This document shows positions 9,515 to 18,418 of a stretch of DNA of 64,000 bases, in pieces; position 1 is the stretch's first letter; each line of letters opens with the position of its first letter. The stretch lies in assembly GCF_000203935.1 (NCBI RefSeq), contig NC_008577.1:4278001-4342000 (forward strand), in the 5' to 3' direction. A program made the translations under genes and the position numbers. This stretch comes from Shewanella sp. ANA-3. GTDB lineage: Bacteria; Pseudomonadota; Gammaproteobacteria; Enterobacterales; Shewanellaceae. Under the pieces are notes generated by a model. It was not told the DNA's origin. It did not search any database and was given only the letters and a program-made list of their open reading frames with translations.

Positions 9515-9561
9515 AACAAAAACGCCTAGATTTCATCTTGGTTATCGACAAAATCTAGGCG
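9515..9561 (-). terminator. Terminator of the small exported protein gene
   Basis: An 11-base perfect stem (9523-9533 and 9551-9561, CGCCTAGATTT and its complement) with a 17-base loop is followed on the minus strand by a T-rich tail (TTTTTGTTTTT). It sits about 30 bases after the stop of the minus-strand gene at 9593-9979 and also separates it from the convergent RND operon. Confidence 0.7.
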
Positions 9562-9592
9562 CAGTAAGGGCGGATGACCATAGTGCTAGGTA

Positions 9593-9979
9593 TTAGTTGA
9601 CGACCTTTTTCACCACTTTCTTGGCATCGACACCCTCTTTTTTATCGTGCTTGTCTTGCTTAAGCGCATCGGCAGCTTTGTCGGATAACTTATCGTCGGG
9701 TTTGATATCATCGACCTTATCACTGACCGAATCAGTGACTTTATCCTTAGCATCGCCAACGGCATCTTTAGCATCTTTCGCCGTACGTTCGGCGGCTTTT
9801 TCTGGTGTACAGCGGCCACTCACGCCCGTAGTCGCCTTGACCGCCGCATTCTTGGCGACTTTTTCAGGGTCGCAATTAGGATCTAAGGGCCCTGCGACTG
9901 CGCTATAGGTAATCAGCGAGCAAGTTACGACAGACAACAATCCCGAAATCAGCTTTAACTTAGTCAGATTCATATTCAA
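9593..9979 (-). CDS. Small exported lysine/aspartate-rich protein of unknown function
   Basis: I do not recognise the 128-residue product. It has a Sec-type signal peptide (TKLKLISGLLSVVTCSLITY, cleavage probably after SAVAG near residue 30), two cysteines in the mature part (DPNCDPEK and SGRCTPEKAAE), then a highly charged, low-complexity tail of Ala/Asp/Lys repeats (DAKDAVGDAKDKVTDSVSDK). The two short CDPEK/CTPEK units look like an internal duplication. The tail is probably helical or disordered and resembles late-embryogenesis or KGG-like stress proteins, which is inference only. It is monocistronic with its own terminator. Confidence 0.75.
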   Translation of the reverse strand: MNMNLTKLKLISGLLSVVTCSLITYSAVAGPLDPNCDPEKVAKNAAVKATTGVSGRCTPEKAAERTAKDAKDAVGDAKDKVTDSVSDKVDDIKPDDKLSDKAADALKQDKHDKKEGVDAKKVVKKVVN

Positions 9980-10071
9980 CCTCCATGAATAATATGTTCG
10001 AGCTTTACTATAGTACGTCGTTAAGTTGAAGCAAACCGACTTAAGCTACCCATGCGACAACGCGCATAAAA

Positions 10072-10107
10072 ACAAGCTCCCAGAGGTTTGCACCAGTGGG
10101 AGCTTGT
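10072..10107 (-). terminator. Terminator of fxsA
   Basis: An 11-base perfect stem (10072-10082 ACAAGCTCCCA and 10097-10107) is followed on the minus strand by TTTTTATG. It lies about 45 bases after the fxsA stop codon. Confidence 0.7.
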
Positions 10108-10150
10108 AGAATATTGCGTGAGTAACGGCTTAATCTGTCAGGATAAATGA

Positions 10151-10771
10151 TTAAGATTTTGGATCTTTGGGCTGAGTGTCGTTAGGCTCATGCACTTTCG
10201 CGTCACAGTCTTTCTCCGTTAATTGATGACTCTCGGGGCGTTTATCGCTCGGATCAGCCTTATGCTCAAAGTCCCCTTCGTACACATTGCCGTCGGAGTG
10301 CGTATGTTGCTCGAAGGGATTCTGCCCAAATGGATTCGATTGCGAGCCAGAATGCGGACCAAATGGGCCTGCACCAAAACCGCCGTGCATACCACCCTGT
10401 AAACCGGATACCACCCGCAGCTGCATACGCTTAAACACTAAGGCGGCAATCGGGCGGCGCGTTAAGGGTGTGAGTAATAATAGGCCAATAAAATCAGTCA
10501 CAAAGCCTGGAATAACCAGCAATACCCCCGCCATGGCTAACATCATGCCTTCGACAATTTCCTGCCCAGGCGCCTCACCTCGCGTGAGTTTTTGCTGTAC
10601 TTGCATCAGCGTGCTCAGCCCTTGGCTACGCACGAGGGACACACCCAATACGGCGGTGAATAATACCAGACCAATGGTGGTCCAAGTGCCGAGCACTTCG
10701 CCCACGCGGATTAACACTGACAGTTCGACAACTGGGATCAGCACAAATAATAAAAACAGGATTAAAAACAT
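10151..10771 (-). CDS. fxsA: FxsA family inner-membrane protein
   Basis: FxsA is a small inner-membrane protein; in E. coli its overproduction relieves F-plasmid exclusion of phage T7. The first 130 residues hold about three to four membrane segments with the family pattern (FLLFVLIPVVELSVLI, then GLVLFTAVLGVSLVRSQG and MAGVLLVIPGFVTDFIG). The rest is a hydrophilic Gly/His/Asp-rich tail, which makes this 206-residue protein longer than the roughly 158-residue E. coli protein. The ATG has GAGG five bases upstream. fxsA is usually next to groESL; here about 7.5 kb of efflux genes lie between them. Confidence 0.88.
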   Translation of the reverse strand: MFLILFLLFVLIPVVELSVLIRVGEVLGTWTTIGLVLFTAVLGVSLVRSQGLSTLMQVQQKLTRGEAPGQEIVEGMMLAMAGVLLVIPGFVTDFIGLLLLTPLTRRPIAALVFKRMQLRVVSGLQGGMHGGFGAGPFGPHSGSQSNPFGQNPFEQHTHSDGNVYEGDFEHKADPSDKRPESHQLTEKDCDAKVHEPNDTQPKDPKS

Positions 10772-10994
10772 ACCGACCTCAGATTTATCTCGCTTACTTG
10801 AAAACTAAATGGGGGCTATCCGGTCTTAATTCAAGTCATTCGGCAGGAGCAGTCTGTAAAGGAGTGAAACTTCTGATATTTAGTTCACTCTTTTGTTACC
10901 CAGTTAATGTATGAGACCATAAAAGCACGTAAAGTAGCTTAGCCTAATAGGCTTAAGCGAAGTTTAAGATTGTTAAGGGACGATACCTCACACC

Positions 10995-11318
10995 ATGCAA
11001 GCTCAGTATTTAGTGGTCAGCACCAGTTGCCCAGATGAAGTTCAGGCAAAGCGCATCGCCCACGCCTTAGTGGAAGCGCGTATTGCCGCTTGCGTGCATA
11101 TCTCGGCGCCGATCCGCTCAGTGTATGCATGGGAAGGAAAAATCTGTGAGGAGCAAGAAATTAGCTTACACATTAAATGTTTACAAAGCCGCTATGCCGA
11201 GTTAGAACAGCTTGTGCTTCAACTCCACCCTTATCAAGTGCCTGAAATTATTGCCGTACCCGTCACTCACGGGCTACCAGCCTATTTAGATTGGATAAAA
11301 GATAACACTCAGCCATGA
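10995..11318 (+). CDS. cutA: Divalent cation tolerance protein CutA
   Basis: CutA is a small trimeric PII-like protein linked to copper and divalent-cation tolerance. The 107-residue sequence has the family features: an N-terminal strand (YLVVSTSCPDEVQAKRIA), ALVEARIAACVHI, a central YAWEGKI, and the C-terminal HPYQVPEIIAVPVTHG with a terminal YLDWI. The ATG has no strong ribosome-binding site close by (AAGGGA is about 13 bases upstream). Its stop overlaps the dsbD start by 4 bases (ATGA), which implies coupled translation. Confidence 0.95.
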   Translation: MQAQYLVVSTSCPDEVQAKRIAHALVEARIAACVHISAPIRSVYAWEGKICEEQEISLHIKCLQSRYAELEQLVLQLHPYQVPEIIAVPVTHGLPAYLDWIKDNTQP

Positions 11319-13156
11319 AAAAACTACTTAGCTTTATCTTCACCGCATTACTGCTGCTTGCGCCCTTAACTCAAAGTAGCAATGCCTTCGCCAATAGCTT
11401 CGGTTTTCTAAAAAGTGAGCCAGAGTTAATGCCTGTCGATCAAGCCTTTGCCTTCGATTTTAAGCAGGAAGGCAATAAGGTCACCCTCAATTGGGTCATT
11501 GCCGACGGCTACTATATGTATCGGGATAAGCTTAAGTTTAGTGTCAATGGCGCCGAACTTGGCACCATAGATCTGCCAAAGGGCAAACCCCACAACGACG
11601 AATATTTCGGTGAGCAAGAGGTGTACTACACCTATATCGATATTCCCGTTGGCCTGAAACAAGCCGATGATAACGGCACCTTAACCGTGACCTTTATGGG
11701 CTGCGCCGAGGGTAAACTCTGTTATCCACCGACCAAGCGCGATGTCACCCTAAAAGCTGTCGCGGCCAATGATGGCCAAATCGCGACTGGTACAGACAGC
11801 AGCGAAAATTCTGAGTCTGCCGCCACTGCTGACGCTAAGCAAACTAGCAGCGTCCCAAGCCAACCTATTACCCAGCAGGATAGCCTAAGCCAGATGCTGT
11901 CTAACGACAGTTTACTCTGGACCTTAGTGATCTTCTTCGGCCTAGGGATTGGTCTGGCGCTCACGCCTTGCGTCTTCCCTATGTACCCGATCCTATCGGG
12001 CATTATTGTTGGCCAAGGGCAAAAACTCTCGACCGCTAAGGCCTTTACCCTGTCGATGGCCTATGTGCAGGGTATGGCGATCACCTACTCGATTTTAGGT
12101 CTAGTGGTTGCCTCTGCGGGGATGAAATATCAAGCGGCGCTGCAACATCCCGCCGTGCTGATCTTTTTAGCTATCCTGTTCTTTGTACTCAGTTTATCCA
12201 TGTTTGGCTTGTACGATCTCAAACTGCCTTCAAGCTGGCAGGAGAAGATGAACTCGATTTCAAACAATCAAAAGGGCGGCAATTTAGTTGGCGTGTTTTT
12301 GATGGGGGTGATATCGGGATTAGTGGCCTCACCTTGTACAACGGCCCCACTTTCAGGCGCCTTAGTCTATGTGGCGCAAACCGGTGATTTATTGCAAGGT
12401 TTCCTCGCGCTCTACGTGCTGAGCATGGGTATGGGTGTGCCGCTACTTATCATTGGTACCTCGGGTGGTAAGTTACTGCCACGCGCTGGCGCTTGGATGA
12501 ACATCATTAAAACCGTGTTCGGTTTCCTCCTGATTGCCGTATCGATTGTGATGCTTGGCCGTATTTGGACGGGTGTGGTTTCCGATGTGCTCTGGTCACT
12601 CTGGGGCATTAGCTTCACCGGTTACCTGATGCACCAAAACAAACTCAGCGCCTTCAACTGGAAACAAACCGTGCGCTCAGTGCTGCTGACACTCACGCTG
12701 TTGGCCAGTTTCTCCTACGGTTTCCAAGCGGTCATGGGCCACTTTGGCTTTACCCATGCGCCAATGGGCACTGTGGCGACAACCGAGCAGGAGCACGGCT
12801 TTAAACGGATTAAATCTATTGAAGATTTAGACCGTGAAATCGCCGCCGCAACCGCTGCGGGTAAGCCTGTGATGCTGGATCTCTACGCCGATTGGTGTGT
12901 GGCCTGTAAAGAGTTTGAGGCCATCACCTTTAAGGACGCCGAAGTGCTAGTGCGGATGAACAAGATAGTGTTATTACAGGCCGACGTGACTAAGAGCGAT
13001 GCCGTGGATGTGGCACTGCTAGAGAAATACAATGTGCTGGGCCTACCGACGCTGCTGATGTTTAACGAGCAAGGTGAGCAGAGGGAAGATTTAAGAGTGA
13101 CTGGCTTTATGGGACCGAAGGAATTTGCCGCCCATTTAGATCACTTAGTGAAATAA
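11315..13156 (+). CDS. dsbD: Thiol:disulfide interchange protein DsbD
   Basis: DsbD carries electrons from cytoplasmic thioredoxin across the inner membrane to periplasmic oxidoreductases (DsbC, cytochrome c maturation). This matters in an organism with many c-type cytochromes. The 613 residues include a signal peptide, an N-terminal alpha domain with the Cys130/Cys136 pair, a membrane domain with the paired cysteines Cys219 (LTPCVFP) and Cys341 (ASPCTTAP), and a C-terminal thioredoxin domain with Cys528 and Cys531 (DWCVACK). All six catalytic cysteines are present. The cutA-dsbD pairing is conserved in gammaproteobacteria. Confidence 0.97.
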   Translation: MKKLLSFIFTALLLLAPLTQSSNAFANSFGFLKSEPELMPVDQAFAFDFKQEGNKVTLNWVIADGYYMYRDKLKFSVNGAELGTIDLPKGKPHNDEYFGEQEVYYTYIDIPVGLKQADDNGTLTVTFMGCAEGKLCYPPTKRDVTLKAVAANDGQIATGTDSSENSESAATADAKQTSSVPSQPITQQDSLSQMLSNDSLLWTLVIFFGLGIGLALTPCVFPMYPILSGIIVGQGQKLSTAKAFTLSMAYVQGMAITYSILGLVVASAGMKYQAALQHPAVLIFLAILFFVLSLSMFGLYDLKLPSSWQEKMNSISNNQKGGNLVGVFLMGVISGLVASPCTTAPLSGALVYVAQTGDLLQGFLALYVLSMGMGVPLLIIGTSGGKLLPRAGAWMNIIKTVFGFLLIAVSIVMLGRIWTGVVSDVLWSLWGISFTGYLMHQNKLSAFNWKQTVRSVLLTLTLLASFSYGFQAVMGHFGFTHAPMGTVATTEQEHGFKRIKSIEDLDREIAAATAAGKPVMLDLYADWCVACKEFEAITFKDAEVLVRMNKIVLLQADVTKSDAVDVALLEKYNVLGLPTLLMFNEQGEQREDLRVTGFMGPKEFAAHLDHLVK

Positions 13157-13210
13157 TCTCAGCTAAAACGCCAATTTATCTCTGCGCCGTTTTAGCGTAA
13201 AACCAATAAA

Positions 13211-13244
13211 AAGCGGACTTTTTTCATTAAAAGTCCGCTTTTTT
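13211..13244 (+). terminator. Terminator after dsbD
   Basis: A 12-base stem (13211-13222 and 13229-13240, AAGCGGACTTTT and its complement) with a six-base loop ends in T6. It closes the cutA-dsbD operon about 55 bases after the stop. Confidence 0.85.
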
Positions 13245-13308
13245 ATCACGCTGTCATCGATTTCTTATACAATCCCTGTTTAACGTGGACTTTTTAGATT
13301 GGAGCATT

Positions 13309-14952
13309 ATGGAACCGGCTATTCTTATCATTACACTTATCTGCGGCATGCTGGTTAGCCGCATAGGGCTGCCTCCCCTGATCGGCTACTTAGTGGCAGG
13401 CTTTGTACTCTTTGTTTTTGGTATTGAGAAAGAAAGCCTGCCCCTGCTGCAAGAACTCGCTAACCTTGGGGTCACCTTATTACTCTTTGCCATTGGTCTT
13501 AAACTGGATATTCGCAGCCTCTTTAAGGCCGAAGTCTGGGCCGGGTCGAGCATACATTTAGTGCTCTCTATGGTGCTGTTTATTCCTATCCTCAAAATCT
13601 TCGGCTTTATTGGCCTTAGCCAACTCGATGGTTTGGGCATTGCACAACTGTCTTTAATCGCCTTTGCGCTCAGCTTCTCCAGTACGGTATTCGCGATTAA
13701 GGTATTGGAAGATAAAGGCGACGTGCAGTCCCTCTATGGCCGTGTCGCCATTGGTATCCTGATTATGCAGGATATTTTTGCCGTCATCTTCTTAACCATT
13801 TCTAAGGGCGCTGTTCCATCGGTTTGGGCACTGGCGTTATTGCTGTTACCTCTAGCAAAACCACTGATTTACAAAGCCTTCGACCGTGTTGGTCACGGCG
13901 AGCTCTTAGTGTTATTCGGATTAGTGATGGCGCTGGTTGTCGGCGCTTGGTTGTTTGAGTCCGTCGGCCTCAAACCGGATCTTGGCGCGCTTATCATAGG
14001 CATTTTACTCGCTGGGCATAAAAAGGCCTCCGAGCTGGCTAAATCCTTGTTCTACTTTAAAGAACTCTTCCTTGTTGCCTTCTTCCTAACCATTGGCCTC
14101 AATGGTTTACCTACGGTATCCGATGTGGTGCTCGCGGCCTTATTAGTGCTGTTAGTGCCGTTAAAAATCCTGTTATTCGTCTACCTTCTGACGCGATTTA
14201 AACTGCGTTCGCGCACCTCTATGCTGGCCTCATTTAACTTAGGTAACTTCTCTGAGTTCGGCCTTATCGTCGCAGCGGTCGCCACCAGCAAAGGTTGGCT
14301 ACCACCACAATGGCTGGTGATTATCGCCGTTGCCTTAAGTTTCAGCTTCCTATTTGCCGCGCCACTCAATACGGCAGTGGGGAATATTTACCAACGATTC
14401 CAACAACGTCTGGTACGACTCGAGAAGCCACCACTGCACCCAGAAGACAGACCGATTGCCATTGGCAATCCGCGCTTTTTAATCTTAGGTATGGGTCGTA
14501 TTGGTAGCGGTGCCTACGATGAACTGCGCGCTCGTTTCGACGGTGAAATCCTCGGGATTGAACACAAGCAGGAATTGGTCGATTTACACCGCGCCAATGG
14601 CCGCAACGTGGTGCAAGGGGATGCTTCGGACACCGACTTTTGGGAGAAGCTAGATAGAGCACCAAACCTTGAGTTAGTGCTGCTAGCGATGCCACACCAT
14701 GCGGGGAATCTGTTCGCCGTTGAGCAGCTCAAGAAGCTGAATTATCAAGGCAAACTCAGCGCCATAGTGCAATACGGCGATGATGCCGCGTCACTGAGAA
14801 GCTCAGGCGTGCACAGTGTGTATAACTTGTACGAAGCGGCGGGTGCGGGTTTCGTCGACCATGTGGTTCATGAGCTATTGCCAGACTCTGAAACTAAGGC
14901 CGATGCCGAAGCTCAGGAAGAGACTCAAAAACAAGGCTCTGCCCTCGCCTAA
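13309..14952 (+). CDS. Kef-type (CPA2) cation/proton antiporter with RCK domain
   Basis: The protein has about 12 membrane helices of the Na+/H+ exchanger fold (residues about 1-370, with GYLVAGFVLFVFG, ALSFSSTVFAIKVLE and GALIIGILLAGHK) and a cytoplasmic Rossmann-type TrkA-N/RCK domain (FLILGMGRIGSGAYDELR, then VVQGDASD). Such proteins exchange K+ or Na+ for H+ across the inner membrane. I place the start at the ATG at 13309 because GGAG lies four bases upstream. An in-frame GTG at 13285 would add eight residues but has no ribosome-binding site. It is monocistronic, following the dsbD terminator. Confidence 0.92.
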   Translation: MEPAILIITLICGMLVSRIGLPPLIGYLVAGFVLFVFGIEKESLPLLQELANLGVTLLLFAIGLKLDIRSLFKAEVWAGSSIHLVLSMVLFIPILKIFGFIGLSQLDGLGIAQLSLIAFALSFSSTVFAIKVLEDKGDVQSLYGRVAIGILIMQDIFAVIFLTISKGAVPSVWALALLLLPLAKPLIYKAFDRVGHGELLVLFGLVMALVVGAWLFESVGLKPDLGALIIGILLAGHKKASELAKSLFYFKELFLVAFFLTIGLNGLPTVSDVVLAALLVLLVPLKILLFVYLLTRFKLRSRTSMLASFNLGNFSEFGLIVAAVATSKGWLPPQWLVIIAVALSFSFLFAAPLNTAVGNIYQRFQQRLVRLEKPPLHPEDRPIAIGNPRFLILGMGRIGSGAYDELRARFDGEILGIEHKQELVDLHRANGRNVVQGDASDTDFWEKLDRAPNLELVLLAMPHHAGNLFAVEQLKKLNYQGKLSAIVQYGDDAASLRSSGVHSVYNLYEAAGAGFVDHVVHELLPDSETKADAEAQEETQKQGSALA

Positions 14953-15279
14953 AAATGGCGTTGCTGAATAGGCTTTAGTTCAGCAGTCACTCATTTTAGT
15001 GATGAATAAAACTCATCTTATTTAAGCTAATGTTGGCTCAGGAAAGCAAACCTCCTGAGCCAACTTATTTCTCACCTCAAAATGTTAAAAACAATCAAAA
15101 TCAAACAATTGCAAGTATGCGATAGAAGTAGATAATTGGTTGCTTGTTCTGTATCGATTTTCCCTGACAAGACTATCGTCTATGCCCTACAAAATCTCAG
15201 TTACAACACTGAGTTAGTCGTGATATAAATCGAAGACAAGAACGCAATTTAGCCCAGCTTTTTTGGAAGTCTTCCCAGC
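14953..15279. other. Intergenic region between antiporter and galK
   Basis: This 327-base stretch holds no gene that I can support. It contains a weak GCTGAA/TTCAGC hairpin near 14963-14985, the antiporter terminator at 15032-15064, and an AT-rich upstream region where a galK promoter would be expected. I could not point to a convincing -35/-10 pair or GalR operator. Confidence 0.5.
15032..15068 (+). terminator. Terminator after the cation/proton antiporter
   Basis: A perfect 12-base stem (15032-15043 GTTGGCTCAGGA and 15053-15064) with a nine-base loop is followed by TTATTTCT. The T tract is weak but the stem is strong. Confidence 0.6.
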
Positions 15280-16425
15280 ATGTCGAACCCTGCGCAGCGC
15301 GCCACTAAGTTATTTGTCCAAACCTTTGGCACTAAAGCCGATGATTTATACCAAGCCCCAGGTCGGGTGAATTTGATCGGTGAATATACGGATTACAACG
15401 ACGGCTTCGTGCTGCCCGCCGCCATTAATTTTCATACGGTTATTGCAGTAAAACGCCGAGAGGACAATAAGTTTCGCGCCGTTGCCGACGCCTTTCCGGG
15501 GCAAATCAAGGAATGGAGCTTCGGTAAAGACACTGAAATCAATCCCGAAGATGGTTGGGTCAATTATCTCAAGGGCCTGACGGTAGCCATGGCCAATACT
15601 GGCCTTATCGCCAAAGGGTTAGACTTAGCGGTCGTCGGCGATGTGCCATTAGCTGCGGGTCTGTCTTCCTCCGGCGCCTTAGTCGTCGCTTTTGGCACTG
15701 CTATCAGCGACAGCAGCCAACTGCATCTGTCTCCTATGGCGGTGGCACAACTCGCTCAGCGTGGTGAATATCGCTATGTCTCATCGGCTTGCAGCATTAT
15801 GGACCATATGGTCTGCGCCATGGGCGAACCGGATCATGCCTTGCTCATCGATTGTCTGGATCTGGATAGCGAACCTATTGCGATCCCTGAAAACCTTAGC
15901 CTGATCATTATCGATGCCCATATCGAGAAACAACGCTTAGCGGCGATAAATCAACAACGCCGCGAAGAATGCGCACAGGCCGCCGACTTTTTTGGCCTCG
16001 ATGCCCTGCGTCACCTCGACCAGCGTCAGCTCGAAAGTGCTAAAGATCAATTGGATGACACCCTGTATCGCCGTGCCAAACACGTTGTCACCGAAAACAA
16101 GCGCACCCAGAGTGCCGCTCGAGCGCTAGAGCAAAATAATCTATCTAAATTCAGTTTGTTAATGGCACAGTCCCATCAATCTCTACGGGATGATTTTGAG
16201 GTGACGTTGCCCGAATTTGATACCTTGGTAGACATAGTCAGCCAAGTGATTGGAGAGCGTGGCGGCATTCGCATGACCGACGGTTGTGTTGTCGCCTTAG
16301 TGGATCACGAACTCACCGATGCCGTGGTCTCGGCGGTCGAGCATGCATTTTATGAGCAGACCGGAATCGATGCCACTGTGTATCTCTGCTCGGCGAGTGC
16401 TGGCGCGGGGCGCATCGACAGCTAG
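15280..16425 (+). CDS. galK: Galactokinase, divergent (GHMP kinase)
   Basis: The 381-residue protein aligns by eye with galactokinase (ATP + D-galactose to galactose 1-phosphate). It has motif 1 (GRVNLIGEYTDYNDGFVLP, with Tyr where E. coli has His in GEHTDY), motif 2 (VPLAAGLSSSGAL) and a catalytic-type Asp in CSIMDHM. The third GHMP motif is degraded: residues 328-336 read GGIRMTDGC, where functional enzymes have the glycine-rich RMTGGGFGGC. About four residues are missing. It is followed by its own terminator and then galM. No galT or galE is in the window. The family assignment is firm, the activity less so. Confidence 0.88.
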   Translation: MSNPAQRATKLFVQTFGTKADDLYQAPGRVNLIGEYTDYNDGFVLPAAINFHTVIAVKRREDNKFRAVADAFPGQIKEWSFGKDTEINPEDGWVNYLKGLTVAMANTGLIAKGLDLAVVGDVPLAAGLSSSGALVVAFGTAISDSSQLHLSPMAVAQLAQRGEYRYVSSACSIMDHMVCAMGEPDHALLIDCLDLDSEPIAIPENLSLIIIDAHIEKQRLAAINQQRREECAQAADFFGLDALRHLDQRQLESAKDQLDDTLYRRAKHVVTENKRTQSAARALEQNNLSKFSLLMAQSHQSLRDDFEVTLPEFDTLVDIVSQVIGERGGIRMTDGCVVALVDHELTDAVVSAVEHAFYEQTGIDATVYLCSASAGAGRIDS

Positions 16426-16456
16426 TCCGTCAATCACGCTCTATCCATTCTTCCAG

Positions 16457-16505
16457 ACAAATACCATACGAATTCAACCTTGAATCCTATGGTATTTGTT
16501 GTTTT
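16457..16505 (+). terminator. Terminator between galK and galM
   Basis: A 12-base outer stem (16457-16468 ACAAATACCATA and 16488-16499) encloses a second ATTCAA/TTGAAT stem and is followed by TGTTGTTTTT. It would end galK transcripts, so galM may need its own promoter or depend on read-through. Confidence 0.75.
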
Positions 16506-16550
16506 TAAGAGGCAAAATCAAGCGGTTAAATCACATTAGAGGGAAGCTAA

Positions 16551-17582
16551 ATGGTGCGTTTCAGTGTACTAGATCCTTGGACCGATCCCCGCGGCGGTGA
16601 AATCGAACGTGTGCGGATAGACAATGGCATCATCGCCTTAGAAGTGCTCAGTTTAGGTGGCATCATTCGCTCACTTTGGACGCCCGATAAACAGGGGCAA
16701 CGCGCCAATATCGTGCTTGGCTGCGACAGTGCCGAAGATTATCTAACCCAAAACGCCCACCTTGGCGCTATCGCAGGGCGCTTTGCCAACCGTATTGCGA
16801 TGGGCAAGCTGCAATATCAAGAGCAAGAGTATCAACTGGATATCAATCAGGCCAGCAACTGCTTGCACGGTGGCCGCGAAGGTTTTAATCGAAAGAACTG
16901 GCACTTAGGCCAACTTCCCGACGGTGTGCGTTTATCGTTAGTCAGCCCAGATGGGGACATGGGTTTCCCCGGCAATTGCACTGTCCAGTTAGACTATCGC
17001 CTCGCCGCCAATAATCTCTATGTGGAAATCCTCGCCTCGGTGGATAAACCCTGCCCCGTCAGTCTGACGCAGCATTCCTACTTCAACCTCGATGGCTTAC
17101 CAAATAATCATCAGCATCGGATGCAAATCGATGCTACGCGCTACCTCACCATGAATGAGGTGGGCGTGCCTACGGGGATTGCTGAGGTCAAAAACAGTAT
17201 TTTCGATTTAACTCAGGGCGTTACTTTTGGGGACAAACTCCAAGATCCGGCGCTGGTCCGCACCCAAGGTTATGATCATTGTTATCTGCTGGATAATCCC
17301 GATGGCGCGCTGCGCCGCTTTGGCTGCCTATCGAGCCCTGTCAGTGGCCGCGCCATGACTGTCTTTACTAATCAGCCCGGCGTGCAGCTCTACTGCGCTA
17401 ACTTTTTAGCGGGAACCTTAGGGCGAAACCAGCAAAGTTTGGCTCAGTATCAAGGCGTGTGTATTGAGCCGCAAAAATTGCCTGACTCGCCGAATCAACC
17501 CCAATTGGGTGATGACGCTTGGTTAGTACCGGGGAAAATCTACCATCATATCAGCCGCTATCAATTTGATATTGAAGGCTAA
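16551..17582 (+). CDS. galM: Aldose 1-epimerase (galactose mutarotase)
   Basis: GalM interconverts alpha and beta anomers of galactose and glucose, feeding galactokinase. The 343-residue protein shows the family landmarks: GRFANRIAMGKL and NCLHGGREGFNRKNW (substrate-contacting His), the catalytic His in LTQHSYFNLDG, and the catalytic Glu in the C-terminal VCIEPQKLPDSPN. The length is normal. GAGGGAAG lies just upstream of the ATG. It follows galK on the same strand across a 125-base gap containing a terminator-like hairpin. Confidence 0.95.
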   Translation: MVRFSVLDPWTDPRGGEIERVRIDNGIIALEVLSLGGIIRSLWTPDKQGQRANIVLGCDSAEDYLTQNAHLGAIAGRFANRIAMGKLQYQEQEYQLDINQASNCLHGGREGFNRKNWHLGQLPDGVRLSLVSPDGDMGFPGNCTVQLDYRLAANNLYVEILASVDKPCPVSLTQHSYFNLDGLPNNHQHRMQIDATRYLTMNEVGVPTGIAEVKNSIFDLTQGVTFGDKLQDPALVRTQGYDHCYLLDNPDGALRRFGCLSSPVSGRAMTVFTNQPGVQLYCANFLAGTLGRNQQSLAQYQGVCIEPQKLPDSPNQPQLGDDAWLVPGKIYHHISRYQFDIEG

Positions 17583-17630
17583 AATGAGTGCGTTTTGGGA
17601 TAAGTTTGTCGAATAAAGGAAGGAAAAGCT

Positions 17631-17660
17631 GGTAAGGAATAAAGTGGTTTATTCCTTACC
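17631..17660. terminator. Hairpin between galM and the convergent small gene
   Basis: A perfect 13-base stem (17631-17643 GGTAAGGAATAAA and 17648-17660) with a four-base loop lies between two convergent genes. There is no long T tract on either side. It is probably a shared transcript-ending hairpin, with low certainty. Confidence 0.45.
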
Positions 17661-17691
17661 CTAACCCAATTTGCACTAGGCAAACTCAGTG

Positions 17692-18096
17692 TTAATCGTC
17701 GAAATCATCGCCCCAATCTTCATCAAAATCGGCGCCAATGGCATCGGTTTCAATTTCAGGCTCAACTTCGGCTTTAGCCTTACGAACAGGGCCTGAATCT
17801 TTCACATTGTTCAGGTCGATACGAGCTTGATGCTTACCCATAAATTGAGCTCGAGCTGCTTTCCATGCGCCGCTAAACTTAGCTTCAGCCGCTTTTACCG
17901 CTGCATCATCTAAGTCATGTAGGTTCACTTTTACGATGTCTTCTACATACTCAACAATAGCATCACGTTCGGTATTGTAGAGGTAGATTCGTCCAGGGGA
18001 AGCCTCTGGCAGCTGGTTGTCATGGACGACAATCGCGGTGCCCTTCGATGTTCTCAGCTCACCATACCAAACCTGTTTCTTTGCTGTGTTATACAT
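17692..18096 (-). CDS. Small acidic protein of unknown function
   Basis: I do not recognise this product of about 134 residues. It starts MYNTAKKQVWYGELRTSKGTAIVVHD, a compact beta-rich segment, followed by a helical Ala/Lys-rich middle (AAVKAAEAKFSGAWKAARAQF). It ends in a very acidic tail (DFDEDWGDDFDD) reminiscent of the SSB-type acidic tail. No signal peptide or membrane helix is present, so it is cytoplasmic. I prefer the ATG at 18096; a TTG at 18105 would add three residues. AAGGG lies 11 bases before the ATG. It appears monocistronic. Confidence 0.75.
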   Translation of the reverse strand: MYNTAKKQVWYGELRTSKGTAIVVHDNQLPEASPGRIYLYNTERDAIVEYVEDIVKVNLHDLDDAAVKAAEAKFSGAWKAARAQFMGKHQARIDLNNVKDSGPVRKAKAEVEPEIETDAIGADFDEDWGDDFDD

Positions 18097-18418
18097 ATAT
18101 GCCAATACCCTTAAATCAACACATACACTATGAGTTTTTTAGTCTGAATAAGCGAAGCGTCGCTTGCTTTGATCCACGAATCGCGCCGGAAAGTCTCTGA
18201 CGTTTTCAACTGGGTATTTTTACAGAATATTTCCGATAATCAATGCCTCATACCATGAAATTTTCACTTATTACGCATTAATTTCGGCCAAAGTCTCTAA
18301 AAAATTTTGTCATTAACGACTTTAGTCTAAAAAAACATCACAACAAGTTTTAATTCGGTTGCCCGCCTCCATCAAAGGATTGAGGCGAGTGCGTTTACAC
18401 AGATGTAGCTAGGCGGGA
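18097..18418. other. Intergenic region without an identified gene
   Basis: About 320 bases, AT-rich in the half nearest the small acidic protein gene, whose promoter must lie here. The two flanking genes are both on the minus strand, so this is also the 3' flank of the quinone oxidoreductase gene. I see no strong terminator, repeat or small open frame with a ribosome-binding site. Confidence 0.5.
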
